A stretch of DNA of 64,000 bases from the NCBI GenBank assembly GCA_019448385.1, contig JAGTXO010000053.1:1-64000 (forward strand), written 5' to 3'. The stretch's first letter is position 1. Each line of letters opens with the position of its first letter. Origin of the DNA: Diacronema lutheri. Taxonomy: Eukaryota > Haptophyta > Pavlovophyceae > Pavlovales > Pavlovaceae. Positions 21,187 to 32,597 of this stretch are shown here, in pieces. The translations under genes and the position numbers were made by a program. Below the pieces are notes generated by a model that did not search any database, was not told where the DNA came from, and saw nothing but the letters and a program-made list of their open reading frames with translations.

Positions 21187-21268
21187 CGTCGCGTGCGCGC
21201 GCCGCCGAACGAGCTGCGCGCGGCATGCGCTACCGACGCGACACCCGGCCTGTCGCTTGGGAGACATA

Positions 21269-21333
<65 letters not shown>

Positions 21334-22049
21334 GGTTTGCACTCACTCGGCCTGCCGCCGGCCAGCCGTTGTGGACCTTCCTGTCACACGGGCCGCACCG
21401 GGCACCGTCGCTCCCGCTGTGCTGTCGTCAGTCAAAGGCACACACTCGGTTGTCAGCCGGACTATTGGAATTGGCCGGACTTCTGTCTTGCCGCGCGCTG
21501 TGTCCATCTCGCCGCCGCATTCCACCCGGTTCGGCGGCGCTCGGCCACGACGACGCGGCTCGCGCTCATCGCGCTCGCCATCGCCGCCTGCTGTCGACGG
21601 CGCGGCGCGCGCGCTGCTGCGCTCGCGTTGTGCTGCATGGGGCTGGCGTGCGGCAGCCCGGCCGCGCGCATGGCCGGCCGCGCAGCGGCCGTCGCTCTCC
21701 CGGCCGTCGCTGCTGCGCTCGCCTCGCTTGCACAGCTGAGCGCGCGCGCCGCGTGCGTGTGGGCGCTCGCTGGAGGCTTTTCACGCGACGGCGTGATCGC
21801 GGCTGCCGGCGCGGTGGCGACGACGCGGGCGACGAAGCGCCTGTACACCGCCGCCTGCGCGATTCCCGGCGGCGGTCGCCGCCGCCGCCACGAGCCTGCG
21901 CGCGCCGCGGACACTTGCGCGCGCGCGAGCGACGAGGCGTTTGCGCCCGCGCCCGAGCCGTGCGCGCAGGACGGCGCGAGCGAGACTCGGCGTCGCGCGC
22001 GCGCGCCGCCGAACGAGTTGCGCGCGGCATGCGCTACCGACGCGCCCGC
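21187..22049 (+). repeat. Direct repeat pair with a 62-G run
   Basis: A roughly 60-base unit encoding RAPPNELRAACATDA occurs at 21187-21246 and 21990-22049. The first copy is followed directly by 62 consecutive G (21269-21330). The intervening stretch (21340-21980) has a different composition and reads CCMGLACGSPAARMAGR in one frame. This suggests a local duplication in the N-terminal region of copy F2. Confidence 0.65.
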
Positions 22050-22239
22050 ACCTGCGGGCGAGCCCACCCGCGGCGGCGCCGACGGCGTCAACGACCTGTC
22101 GCCAGTCGTGCGCGCGCCGTGCGGCGAAGGCGTGGCGAGCGGCGTGGCCGCGACTCGCCGCGCGACGGCGATCTCGCCGTGCGTGCTGCACACATGCGGG
22201 GGCTGCGCTGCCCCGGCCGCTGTCGTGCAGCCGAAGACC

Positions 22240-23690
22240 GCGCCAGCCGCAGACGGCGGCGCGCGCGGCGAGCTCGCCGCGCTCGCTGCGTACGCCGGCG
22301 CGGCCGCGCGGCCGCGCGCGCTCGCCGCGCAGTCGCCGCCCGCACACGGCGCCGACGCCGGCGGCGGCGCGGCGCACGTGGGCAACGACTGCCTGCTCGT
22401 TGCCGTCCTTGCCGCGCTGCCTGCTGCGACGGCGGCGCGCTTCGGCCCTGCGGGCGCGATGCGCGTCGCGCTGGTTGAGTGGCTCGGCGCCAACGCGCAC
22501 GTGCACGAAGGCTGGACGGCCGAGGAGATTGACGCGCTGCGCGAGGGTGGCGCGCGCGGCCGGCCGCTGCCGGCGCAGCTCGCGAGTGCGGCGCTTGCCG
22601 GCGCCTTCGAGATCGACATTTTGCTCGCGGTCGCGCGCGGGCGCGCGGACGTCGAGTGGACGCTGCACGCCGCCGGCGGCCGCGGCGCGGCGGACGCCCG
22701 CGGCCCGCCCCCGCTGGCCGCCGTGTGCGCGAGGGTGCCGCCGGCCGCGCGGCGCCCGCGCGGCGGTGCGGGCGGTGGCCGCGCCGAGTCGACCGGCCAT
22801 GCTACGCCGTGGGCGTGGGGGCGCAATTTGGCGGCCGACGCGCGGCCGGTCGGCGCGCCGCCGAGCCGCCTTCTGCGTGACGACGACGTGCTCGTCGGCG
22901 TGGCGAAGACGCGCCGCGGCGCGCGCGACCCAACCGGCGCGAACGTGGCGTCGGCGGTGGCCGCGCCGGCCGCGGCTGCCGTGCAGGCGCCCAGCCGCGC
23001 GGATCGCGCGGCGCTGCTGGGCGCGGCCGCCGCGCGCGCGAGGGAGGCGTCGGACGCGCTGGCGGCTGGCAAATCCGGCGGCGACCCGCTCCACTGTCTC
23101 GACTCGGCATGCCTCGCGGCGCGCGCCGCCGACGGCGTGCCTACCCTTACCCTCCGCGTGGCGCGGCAGTGCGCGCGCCGGCTGCCCGATGCGGTGTGCG
23201 CGCTCGCGTCGGCGGCCGCCGGCGCGCTCGACGCCGTCGCATTCGACGTCGCCTTTCACCTCGCGCGAACCGGCGTGGCGGAGGCGGCCGCGCCACCATC
23301 CAAGAAGCGGCGCGCGCGCACAGACGCGGCCGAGCGACCGCACGTCGTCGTGCTCGGCGCACGCGTGTGCGAGGAGCTCGCCAAGGCGGGCGGCGACCGT
23401 GACGCGCAGATCGCCGAGCAGCTGCTGCGCACGCAGCGCGAGGCGCGCGCGGCCAAGCGGAGCGCCTACATGCTGATCGCGGTGAGCCTCGACGGCGCAG
23501 AGCACGCGCGCGCGCTCGTGGTGTCGGGCGAGCTGCCCGCCGCGGGCGCGCGCGCGCGCGCAGCGGGCGGCGCTCGGGCCGCGGCTGCGGCCGATGCTGC
23601 GAGCGCGCACGGCAATCAGCCGCTCGTGCGCACGGTGTGCACCGAGCACGCGGCGGGTGCGGAGGCCGACGTGCTCGCGAGCGTGCGCCG
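22240..23690 (+). CDS. Giant-family copy F2, N-terminal part with OTU-like domain
   Basis: The open frame carries AHVGNDCLLVAVLAALP (Cys codon 22390-22392), MRVALVEWLGAN, WTAEEIDALREGG and FEIDILLAVARGR, followed by LHCLDSACLAARAADG and HVVVLGARVCEELAKAGGD. The order of a catalytic-type Cys at a helix start, a W-L helix and a late I-D-I strand resembles OTU deubiquitinating peptidases. A catalytic His is not obvious, so activity is doubtful. F1b is a second copy. The frame upstream (from 20779) is open but low-complexity, so the true start is unknown. Near 23690 coding passes to another frame, by an indel or an unrecognised intron. Confidence 0.45.
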
Positions 23691-26100
23691 TGCCGCGACT
23701 TCCCGCCGAAGGTGCGGCGCAGCCGGGGGCGACCGGCGGCGACGAGGTCGTCCAAGGCGGCCGGCTTGCGCTCGCGCACCGGCTGGCACAGTACGCCTCG
23801 AGCGGCGGCGGCACGGCGGCGAGCCCGGCCGCCGCCCCTCCCGCGCGCGCGCTCGCCGACGTGCAGCAGGCGCTCGTCGAGCTGCTGGTCGCGTACCGGC
23901 GGCCGGACGACGCGAGCGCGAAGGCGCTCGCCGAGGCCGCGCGCAAGGCGCCGCCGAGCTGCGCGCCGATCGCGGCGACGAGCGACGCGCTGTGGTCGGC
24001 GATGGTCGAGCGCGCCTGTGGCGACGCGGCGCGCGGCTCGGGCGCCGGCTCGAGCGCCGGCGCGACCAACCTGGCGGCGGCCGCGCGCGACGTCCTCGGC
24101 GCGGCGAGCCGCACGATGGCCGTGCACGGCGCGGCCATCGTGTGCACCGAGCGAGTCGAGGCGGCGCCTGCCCGCGCCAAGGCGGGCAAGGCGCCCGCCG
24201 CCCGCGCGCGCGCGGCTGGCGTCGATCAGGCGGCCGCCAAAGCCGTGGTTAACGCGCTGCGCGACGGGCTGCAGGCCGTCGTCGTCTGCGCGCGCTCGGA
24301 CGCGGCCAGCGGCGCTCTGCCGCCGGAGGTGTTCGCGGTGCAGCGCGACATCGCCAAGCCGTCGACCGTCGTGCACGTGTGGCGCGTCGCGGCCAGCGAT
24401 GCGGCGCCGGACAGCGGCACGGCGCACAGAGGCGCTCTCGTGCGCGCCGCGCTCGGCGTCGCCTTCCCGACCGACCACGACGCGTTCATGCTGCAGGAGG
24501 CCGTCGTCGTCGTCGAGGCCGCGCTCGAAATGCCAACCGCCGTGGTCCTCGCGATCGTCGCGGCGCGCACGCGCTACCGCGCGTTGAGCTCGCTCGCACG
24601 CGCGGCGGCCGCCGCCGCCGGTTGCGACGCGGCGCGCGCAATGGCCGCGCGCGCGCTGGGCGTGGCGCGCTCGGGTGGCGTGGCGCCCGGCGCGCCGGCC
24701 GGGCGGCTCGACGCGAGCGACGAGGAGCTGGCGCTCGCCGCGCACGACATCGACCGCATCGTGCGCGGACGAGCGGGCATCACCGCGGCCGCGTGTGCGC
24801 TCGACGCGTTGGCCGACGCGCCTGTGTCGCTGATCAGCGGCGGGCGCGCCGCGACGCTGGACGGCAACGTCGCCGGCTGCAAGGCTGCGCTGGCCGAGCG
24901 GGCGGCGCGGCAGCTGCCGCGCGACCTGCTGCGCGCCTACTACGTGGCCATCCTGTCGGCGCGGCCGGGCACGTTGCAGCTGGACGACGCGCAGCTGCAG
25001 CGCCTCGCGCCGCCCGCCAGCGCGGCGACCGCCGGCGACAGGCTCGCGCACGCGCTCGCGGCCGTCGCGCTGCTCACGGGCGCGCAATTCTGCGCGGCGC
25101 TCGTGCACTGCGAGCCAGGCGGCGAGCGCACGTTTGTGCGGCCAGCCGAGCTCCTGCTCGACCCGCCCCAGTCGCCGCCGCCGCTGCTCGTCATGCTCGG
25201 CCGCTGCCCGAGCCCCGCCGTGGCGGGCGGCCTCTTTACCGAGGGCGCGGGCGGCCACGCGCGCGCGGACGCGCAGACGTCGAAGCTCGCGCAGCACCTG
25301 CTCGACGACGCGCAGCGCGGGTGGGGGCGCGGCATCGTCGCGCTCTGCCTCGAGGCGGCCAATCCGCTCTGGTTCTGCCCGCAGCTGCAGGCGCTGCACT
25401 GCGCGCGCGACGGCGCGGTCACGCGGCAGGCATGCCCGTGCGACGGCGGACGCGCTCGCGACGCGGCAGGGGGGCGTGCGGTCGGCGGCGGCGCGGGCGC
25501 GGGCGCGGACGCGGCCGCCGCCGTGGACACGGGCGGCGGTGACGACGCGGCGAGCGTGGCGAGCGCTCGGAGGGGCGACGCCACGGCGGGCGCCATCAAC
25601 GCGACGGTGCTCGCGGCCGTGTGCACGTCTTACCCGCTCGCCGCAACGTTCGAGTTTGCCGGTGGGCGCGACAGCGGCCGGTGGTTACTCGGCCGCGTGG
25701 CACGCCCCCGCGACGAGGGCGAGCAGCTGCCGGGCGCGGTCGCGCCGCTTTGCGACGCGGGCGGCGTCGGCACGCTCGCTTTCTGGCCCGCCGAGGGAGA
25801 GCGCGGCGCCATCGTCTCCGTGCGCACGCCGCACCTCTGCTGCGCGCTGCGCGGGCGCGACGTCGACGCGTTCGAGTCCATGAGGCGCAGCATGGAGCTG
25901 CTCGCGCGCGCTGCGCACGACGCACTCGACGCCGTCAAGGCGGCGACGGCAGGGCGCGCGGGCAACAAGCCGGGCGCCGGATCGCGAGGGCTGGCGGACG
26001 CGACGCGCGTGTGGGCCGGCGAGAGGCTGGGCAACCTCGCGCCGCAACCGCCGACACCTGCCGCACACGACTCGACGCACGACGATGTGCGCGCCCAAGA
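23691..26100 (+). CDS. Giant-family copy F2, middle part
   Basis: The frame reads LAHRLAQYASSGGG, LVELLVAYRRPDDASAKALAE, TVVHVWRVAASDA, DEELALAAHDIDRIV, RAYYVAILSARPGTLQLDDA, LLVMLGRCPSPAVAGGLF, ALCLEAANPLWFCPQ and TFEFAGGRDSGRWLLGRV. Segments recur at 10391-11235 (F1a) and 46835-47785 (F4), so the region is a conserved block of a family rather than a chance frame. Strands of hydrophobic residues followed by G-G-L-F and A-L-C-L recur about every 200 residues, suggesting repeated domains. No catalytic motif is certain. It ends in DDVRAQ-P(n), where a microsatellite begins. Confidence 0.45.
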
Positions 26101-26212
26101 CCCCCCCCCCCCCCCCCCCACTACCCCCCCACCACCCCGAGAAATCCGCACGCCCGCACGCACGCACGGGCGCACGGGCGCACGGGCGCACGGGCGCACG
26201 CACGCGCGCACG

Positions 26213-26244
<32 letters not shown>

Positions 26245-26372
26245 GGCGCACGCACGGGCGCACGCACGCACGGTCGCACGCACGCACGTACACACGCACG
26301 CACGCACGCACACACGCGCGCACGCACGCACGCACGGGCGCACGGTCGCACGCACGCACGGGCGCACGCACG

Positions 26373-26409
<37 letters not shown>

Positions 26410-26444
26410 GCGCACGGGCGCACGCACGGGCGCACGGGCGCACG

Positions 26445-26498
<54 letters not shown>

Positions 26499-26630
26499 CG
26501 GGCGCACGGGCGCACGGGCGCACGCACGCACGCACGCACACACGCACGCACGCAAGAACGCACTGGCGCACGGGCGCACGCACGCACGGGCGCACGCACG
26601 GGCGCACGCACGGGCGCACGGGCGCACGCT

Positions 26631-26701
<71 letters not shown>

Positions 26702-28425
26702 CCACGCACCCAACCACCCACGCATCCATCCACGCACCCACCCACCCACGCATCCATCCACCCACACACACACGCACCCACCCACCCACCCACGCACGCA
26801 CGCACGCACCCAACCACGCACCCAACCACCCACCCACCTACCCACCCACCCACGCACCCACGCACCCACCCACCCACCCACCCACCCACCCACCCACCCA
26901 CCCACCCACGCACCCATCCACCCACCCACCTACGCACGCACCCACCCACCCACCCACCGACGCACGCACCCACCCCCCCCCCCCCCCCCCCCCCCACCTG
27001 CTCACCCACCCACCCACCCACCCACGCACCCACCCACCCACCCACCTACCCACCCACGCCCGCACCCACGCACCCACGCACCCACCCACCCACCCACCCA
27101 CCCACCCACCCACCCACGCACCCACCCACACACCCAGGCACCCAACCACCCACCCACGCACGCACCCACCCACCCACCCACCCACGCACGCACGCACGCA
27201 CGCACGCACACACCCGCCCCCCCCCCCCCCCCCCCCCCCCCCACCCACCCACCCACCCGCCCACCCACCCACGCACCCACCCACCCACCCACCCACGCAC
27301 CCACCCACCCACCCACGCACCCACCCACCCACCCACCCACCCACCCACCCACCCACCTACCCACCCACCCACACACCCACACACCCACCCACCCAACCAC
27401 CCCACCACGCACGCACCCACGCACGCACGCACCCACCCACCCACCCACGCACCCACCCACCCACCCACCCACGCACGCACCCACCCACGCACCCACACAC
27501 CCACACACCCACGCACCCACCCACCCACCCACGCACGCACCACCCCACCCACCCACCCACCCACCCACCTACGCACCCACGCACCCACCCACCTACGCAC
27601 CCACCCACCCACCCACACACCCGCGCACGCACGCACCCACCCACCCAAACACCCACCCAGGCACCCACCCACGCACACACGCACACACGCACACACGCAC
27701 GCACACACGCACGCACACACGCACACACGCACACACGCACGCACGCACCCACCCACCCACCCACCCACGCACCCACCCACCCACCCACCCACCCACCCAC
27801 CCACCCACCTACCCACACACCCACACACCCACACACCCACACACCCACCCACGCACGCACCACCCCACCCACCCACCCACCCACCCACCTACGCACCCAC
27901 GCACCCACCCACCCACGCACCCACCCACGCACGCACGCACCCACCCACCCACCCACGCACGCACCCACCCACCCACCCACCCACGCACGCACCCACCCAC
28001 CCACGCACCCACCCACGCACGCACGCACCCACCCACCCACCCACGCACGCACCCACCCACCCACCTACCCACCCACGCCCGCACCCACGCACCCACCCAC
28101 CCACCCACCCACCTACCCACCCACGCCCGCACCCACGCACCCACCCACCCACGCACCCACCCACCCACCCACCCACCCACCCACGCACCCACCCACCCAC
28201 CCACCCACCCACCCACGCACCCACCCACCCACCCACCGACGCACGCACCCACCCCCCCCCCCCCCCCCCCAGCCCACGAGCCCACCCACCCACGCACCCA
28301 CGCACCCACCCACCCGCCCACCCACCCACCCACCCACGCACCCACCCACCCACCCACCCACCCAGGCACCCACCCACCCGCGAACGCACCCACGCACCCA
28401 CTCGCCCTCCCACCCACGCCGACCT
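26101..28425. repeat. 2.3-kb CACG/CACC tetranucleotide microsatellite
   Basis: From a 19-C run the sequence becomes (CACG)n with GGGC variants to about 26700, then (CACC)n mixed with CACG to 28425. It is broken by C runs at 26973-26995, 27217-27242 and 28252-28270. Because the unit is four bases without stops, all plus frames read THPPTHPRTH or ARTHGRTG and all minus frames GGWVGGWV, giving open frames of over 1,000 residues that are not genes. It replaces the segment that in copy F4 (47786-50100) carries the YqaJ-type domain. Confidence 0.95.
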
Positions 28426-29974
28426 GCCGCAGGCCGTCCTCGTGGCGGAGGCGCGGGCGATCGTCGCGCGCTCCGCCGGCGGCGGCGCGCTGCTCGCGCC
28501 GGACGACGTGCGCGACCTGTGCGACGCGCAGACGGACACCGATCGCGCTGCGATCTGGGCGTCGGTGGGCGCGCACGAGGCGACGCGCATCTTCGCGCTC
28601 GTCACGCGCAACGCGAGCTTGGCGGGCGCGGCGCTGCTCGTGCTGCACACGCCGGCGGGCGCGCCGGCGCGCGCGCTCGGGCTCGTGGCGACGCGCTCGC
28701 GCGCGCCGTCGACGGGCGCGCCGCGCGACGCACACATGGCGCTGGTGCAGCGGTTGGACGTGCGGATGGTTGCGATCGCCGCGGCGCGAGGCGCGTCGCC
28801 GCTCGAGCTCGAGCTCGCGCTCGCGCCCGAGCCGCAGAGCGCGTGCAACGCGCGTGCGGCCGCGCTGCTCTCCGTGCAGGCCGTCGCGGACGCGAGCGAC
28901 CGCCCCGCCGCTGAGGACGCGCTGGCCGCGCTTGACGACGCGCGCGGCATCGACCGGCTTTGCCACGCCGTGCGGCAGCAGATCGAGGCGAAGCTCGCGT
29001 GGCGGCGCGCCGACGGCGCCGTCGGCGCCGACGGCGCTAGCGGCGCGCCCGCGCTCGCGCCTGCCGCCGCACCGCCGGCGTGCGCGCCGGCGCACGCTGC
29101 CGGCGAGGCGGCAGTCGACCAGGCGATCGTCACGCGGGTGCGCGACGCGCTGCGCGCGTGGGCGACGACTGGCACCGCGCCCAGCGCGGCGGTGCTCGAT
29201 GACGCCTGCGCCGCGTACACGGCGCGCGCACGCGCGCGCAAGGAAGCGCGCACGGCGCTGGGCCCGACGCGCGCGGCCGAGCTGCTCGCCGCGGCCGCGC
29301 GCGGCGGAGCCGACGGGGCGGATGCCGCGCGCGCGCTGCTCGGCGGCACGCCGCGCCTGCTCGTCGTGCTCCTCTGCGTGCCCGTCGCCGCGCCGTCCGG
29401 CGAGCCGCCGCGCCCGGTCGGGCTGCTCGTCGCCGACCGGCCGACGGACGACTCGCGCCCGGCCGCGCTCGTGCGCTACGAGTTTGCGCCGCTCGACGCG
29501 GACGTGGCCGTCGCGGTCGGCGCGCATGCCGTCGCGCTGGCCAATGTGATCTGGCCGCTGCTCGCGGCCGAGGGGGAGCCGCGGCCATCGCCCGTCGTGC
29601 GCTCGCAGCCGCGCGGCGGCGACGATGGCGCGCGTGCGCTCGCAACGTTCGCGTGCCTCGACGCGCTGATGACCGCCAGCGTCGGCGCGCACGGCCTCGC
29701 GGGCGGCGCGGGCATGCTGCCCGCGCTGGTCGCGCGAGGCGCCGCGGCCGCCCAGCGCGAGCGGCAGCTGCGCGCGGCCGCCGAGAGGCTGGGCGGGACG
29801 GTCGCTGGGTGGCCGGACACGGGCGCGAGCGCGGCGGGCGCGAGCGTCGACGAGGAGGCGCGCACGTACGACGTCGGGGCGGTCGTCGACGAGCGCCGCA
29901 AGGCGGGCAAGAGGGCAACGTTCCAGTTCCGGACAATCAGGTGGCTGCGCTACGACGAGAGCGCCGACGCGTGA
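28426..29974 (+). CDS. Giant-family copy F2, third part
   Basis: It reads DLPQAVLVAEARAIVARSAGG, TRIFALVTRNASLAGAALLV, LDVRMVAIAAARGASPLELE, then RLLVVLLCVPVAAPSG and PRGGDDGARALATFACLDAL, ending LRYDESADA at TGA. About 95% of bases match F4 at 50105-51440. Two similar modules seem present, each a hydrophobic strand, a short V-G-L-L-V strand and a late Q-x-x-G-x-D-x-x-A helix. This vaguely recalls Ulp1-type cysteine peptidases without clear catalytic residues. The same frame resumes after the stop. Confidence 0.45.
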
Positions 29975-31164
29975 GAGCCTGAGGCCAACGTGAGCAGCGA
30001 CCTCGTCGCCCAGTTCCACAAGACGCGCGACGAGCAGAAGCGGCGCGCGGGCGGATCGGGCAGCGGCAGCGGCGGCGCGGGCGCGGCGTCAGCATGGGCG
30101 TCGGCGCCGCCTCGCGCGCACGGCGTCCCGGGCGCCGCGGGCAAGCGCGCCGCGGCGGGTGCCGCCGCGAGCGCGCGCGGCGCCGCGGGCGCGCGCGCGC
30201 CGAGCGTTCCCCGCGCGCGCGGCGTCGAGAGCGCGCGCGTGGACGAGCCCGCTGCGCCGAGCGCGCGCACCGCCGGCGGCGCGACGGCGCGCACGCGCGG
30301 CAGCGTGCTCCCGGGCTTTTCGACGGTTAACGCGGGGCCGGTGACGGCGCACCCCTGTGCGCGGAAGGAGCTGCGGCGCATCGCGGCGGCCGTGCACAGG
30401 CTCACGACACAGGCGTCCCGCGTCGTGAACAAGGTGGTGCGCGACGAGGCTGCGGTGGCGAGCGCGCGGGCTGCCGGCGCGGCGTCGGGCGGCCCGTCGA
30501 CCAGCGTGCACACGCCGACCACGACGGACAACGGAGCCGTCCGTGCGATCTTCTCGGCCATCGGCTGGCACAAAGACGAGAGCAGGTACGGTGCAGCGCC
30601 CACGGGCAGGCCCACCGAGCAAGCCGCCGCGCAGACCAAGGCGGCGACGGCGCGCGCCGTCGGCGAGATGGCCGAGGGCGTCCAGCCCGTCTGCGCGGTG
30701 GGCCTCACGCAGATCCTCGCGGAGGAGGCGACGCAGCTGTCCGTCGCGTGCCTGATGCACCCATCGCGCGTCGTGAACGGGCTGCTCCGCGACGTTGTCC
30801 GCGCGGCAGTCGAGCGCGACGAGGCGCTCGTCGCGCTGCCCGAGATGCAGCGAAACGCGCGCGTGCGCGAGCTGTGCGAGCGGCTGCTGCGCGGCGACGT
30901 AGAGGACGCGCGCGTCGGCTGCCCCGCCGCGCTCGACCGCCAGCTGCCCGACATGGTCCTCCACAACATCGACTACGGGTGCACGCCCACGGATAGGTGG
31001 AACTACAACCGGCACACGACGCGCTACTTCCTCGTGCAGATCCGCAACCTGCAGCACGTGGCCGAGGGGCAGGCGCTGCTCTGCCGGCTCGCGCATATCC
31101 ACACGCAGCTGACCGGCCGGCCGCCGCGGTACAACGTGGCGCCGCTGCGAACGCACAATGTGCG
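29975..31164 (+). CDS. Giant-family copy F2, Fanzor-like N-terminal region (truncated)
   Basis: Continuing in the same frame after an in-frame TGA at 29972-29974, the sequence reads DLVAQFHKTRDEQKRR, HRLTTQASRVVNKVVRDEA, NGAVRAIFSAIGWHKDESRY, LMHPSRVVNGLLRDVVRAAV, HTTRYFLVQIRNLQHVAEG and HIHTQLTGRPPRYNVAPLRT. The last three blocks align with F3 around its intron (HPRRVAYKLLRKLLRAAI, HTTNYFLT, LYTHVTGEPPPYAL), placing it in front of a RuvC domain as in Fanzor proteins. At CACAAT|GTGCGC (31157-31165) a donor site seems to start an intron. The following exons are missing, replaced by repeat R1. Confidence 0.5.
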
Positions 31165-31179
31165 CGCGAGGCGCGGCTG

Positions 31180-31595
31180 CTGCCGGTCGTGTCTGTCGCG
31201 TCGCCTGCCGCGCCCAGAGCGCGCGCGCCGCCGCCGCGCGCAGCCACGTGCGCACCAGTCGGTGTCAGGCGTTGGCGCACGGCACGGTCACCCGTGTCGG
31301 CGGAGGCGGCGGCGAGTGCACACGCGGCTTGCCACCGCCACCGCGCGGCGGCTCGGTCTTGGCGGCGCGCGCCAGCGCTGGCTTGGCGGCGGCGCGCGGC
31401 GGCGACGGCAGCGATGGCGACGGCGGCGGCGAAACGCAAGGGTCGTCCGGGTTGGAGCGGGCGAGGGTAGTACGCAGCACTCGGTGGCGAGGAATGCAGC
31501 AAACGCTCCGCGCGCCTCTCGGAGGAGCGCAACCGCCCAGCGGACTGAGGAAAAGAGGCTCTCGCTCGGTTGCGGCTGGTCATCTACCGAAAAGT
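31180..31595. repeat. Inverted copy of repeat R1 (1798-2520)
   Basis: The minus strand matches 1798-2520, without the internal tandem units seen there. It begins just inside the presumed intron donor of copy F2 and so truncates that gene. Confidence 0.75.
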
Positions 31596-32560
31596 GCGCT
31601 TTTCCGTTGGCCGGTTGAACGGTGACGAACCCGTCTGACAAACTCCGTCTCGATAAGGGGGCGCTGCCCGAGGGCTGGAGACCCCTTTGGGGGGCGGGGG
31701 CCGTTCTTGAAAGTGCGCGCCATCTCCGAGCCTGACAAACTCGTCTCGATTATAGCATTCCAGGGCTCGGTGTCCACCTCAGCTCTGTTTCAAACGCGGA
31801 GGGGTCTCAAGGATGTATTGACCTTGGACCAGCAACGAGTATGGCTGCAGCAATTTCTTCTTTCGCCGCACAATAAATAATAATCATGTGCCGACCCGAT
31901 CCGGGCGTGCTGTGCGCGGTTCAGAGGGCGATGGCGCTCCGTGCGCACCCGATCCGTGGCGCCTACGGTCAGCCAACCTGCGCGTCTTCTGGTCAACGAA
32001 CGGAGCCGACGGCGCCCTCCTGTGCGCCTGTGCTTATCGCGTGCAATGTGCCTGGGCCCGTCGGCCACGCGGCGGGCGAGCAGCCCATTGCCGAGGCTGC
32101 TAAGGCCAGCCAGGTGCTCGCTTTTCGCCCGGCCTCATGCCGCTTCATGCGGCCGGTTTTGACAGCTGCGTACCCCGCTTCGACCATTGCCGGCACGCCC
32201 AACGGACGAAGTCGTGGCCATCGACATCGATCGGCATCAGGTGGCCATCGATCGGCATCAGGTAGCACGCAGCCGAGGCTGCGCCCGCAAAAGCCGTGGT
32301 CACTGCCGGCGCATCGCGAGGGGGGAATGGAACGGAAGGGGAAGAGGAAAGGAGAGGGGCACCTGTGCGAGCGCGAGCTGCGCGCTAAGAGGGGGCGAGG
32401 CCGTGCGCCCGCCTTGGCGCCAGCGGCCTTTGTCCTCGGAGGCCTCGAACGGCGTGGCAGAGCGCTGTGTGTCACCGCCGCCGCCGTCTGCAGGCTGGTC
32501 AGCTGGCCGAGCACGCACAAGCGAGCCATTTGCGCCGCGACAAGCCTAGCGAGGCAAGGG
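31596..32560. other. Intergenic stretch with a repeated motif
   Basis: The stretch 31752-31815 (GGGCTCGGTGTCCACCTCAG followed by CTCTGTTT) recurs on the opposite strand at 55003-55072, and CTGACAAACTC-GTCTCGAT is repeated at 31634 and 31732. Neither is recognised. No gene is supported. A run of 30 G (32563-32592) follows. Confidence 0.5.
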
Positions 32561-32561
32561 G

Positions 32562-32593
<32 letters not shown>

Positions 32594-32597
32594 GTGA

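Noticed and set aside
26101-28425. Possible CRISPR-like or other regular spaced array
   Set aside because: Units are a continuous four-base repeat without unique spacers. No CRISPR array exists in the window.
26085-29549. Several open frames over 1,000 residues on both strands (THPPTHPRTH, GGWVGGWVG)
   Set aside because: They are produced by a stop-free tetranucleotide array and by GC-rich shadow frames, not by genes.
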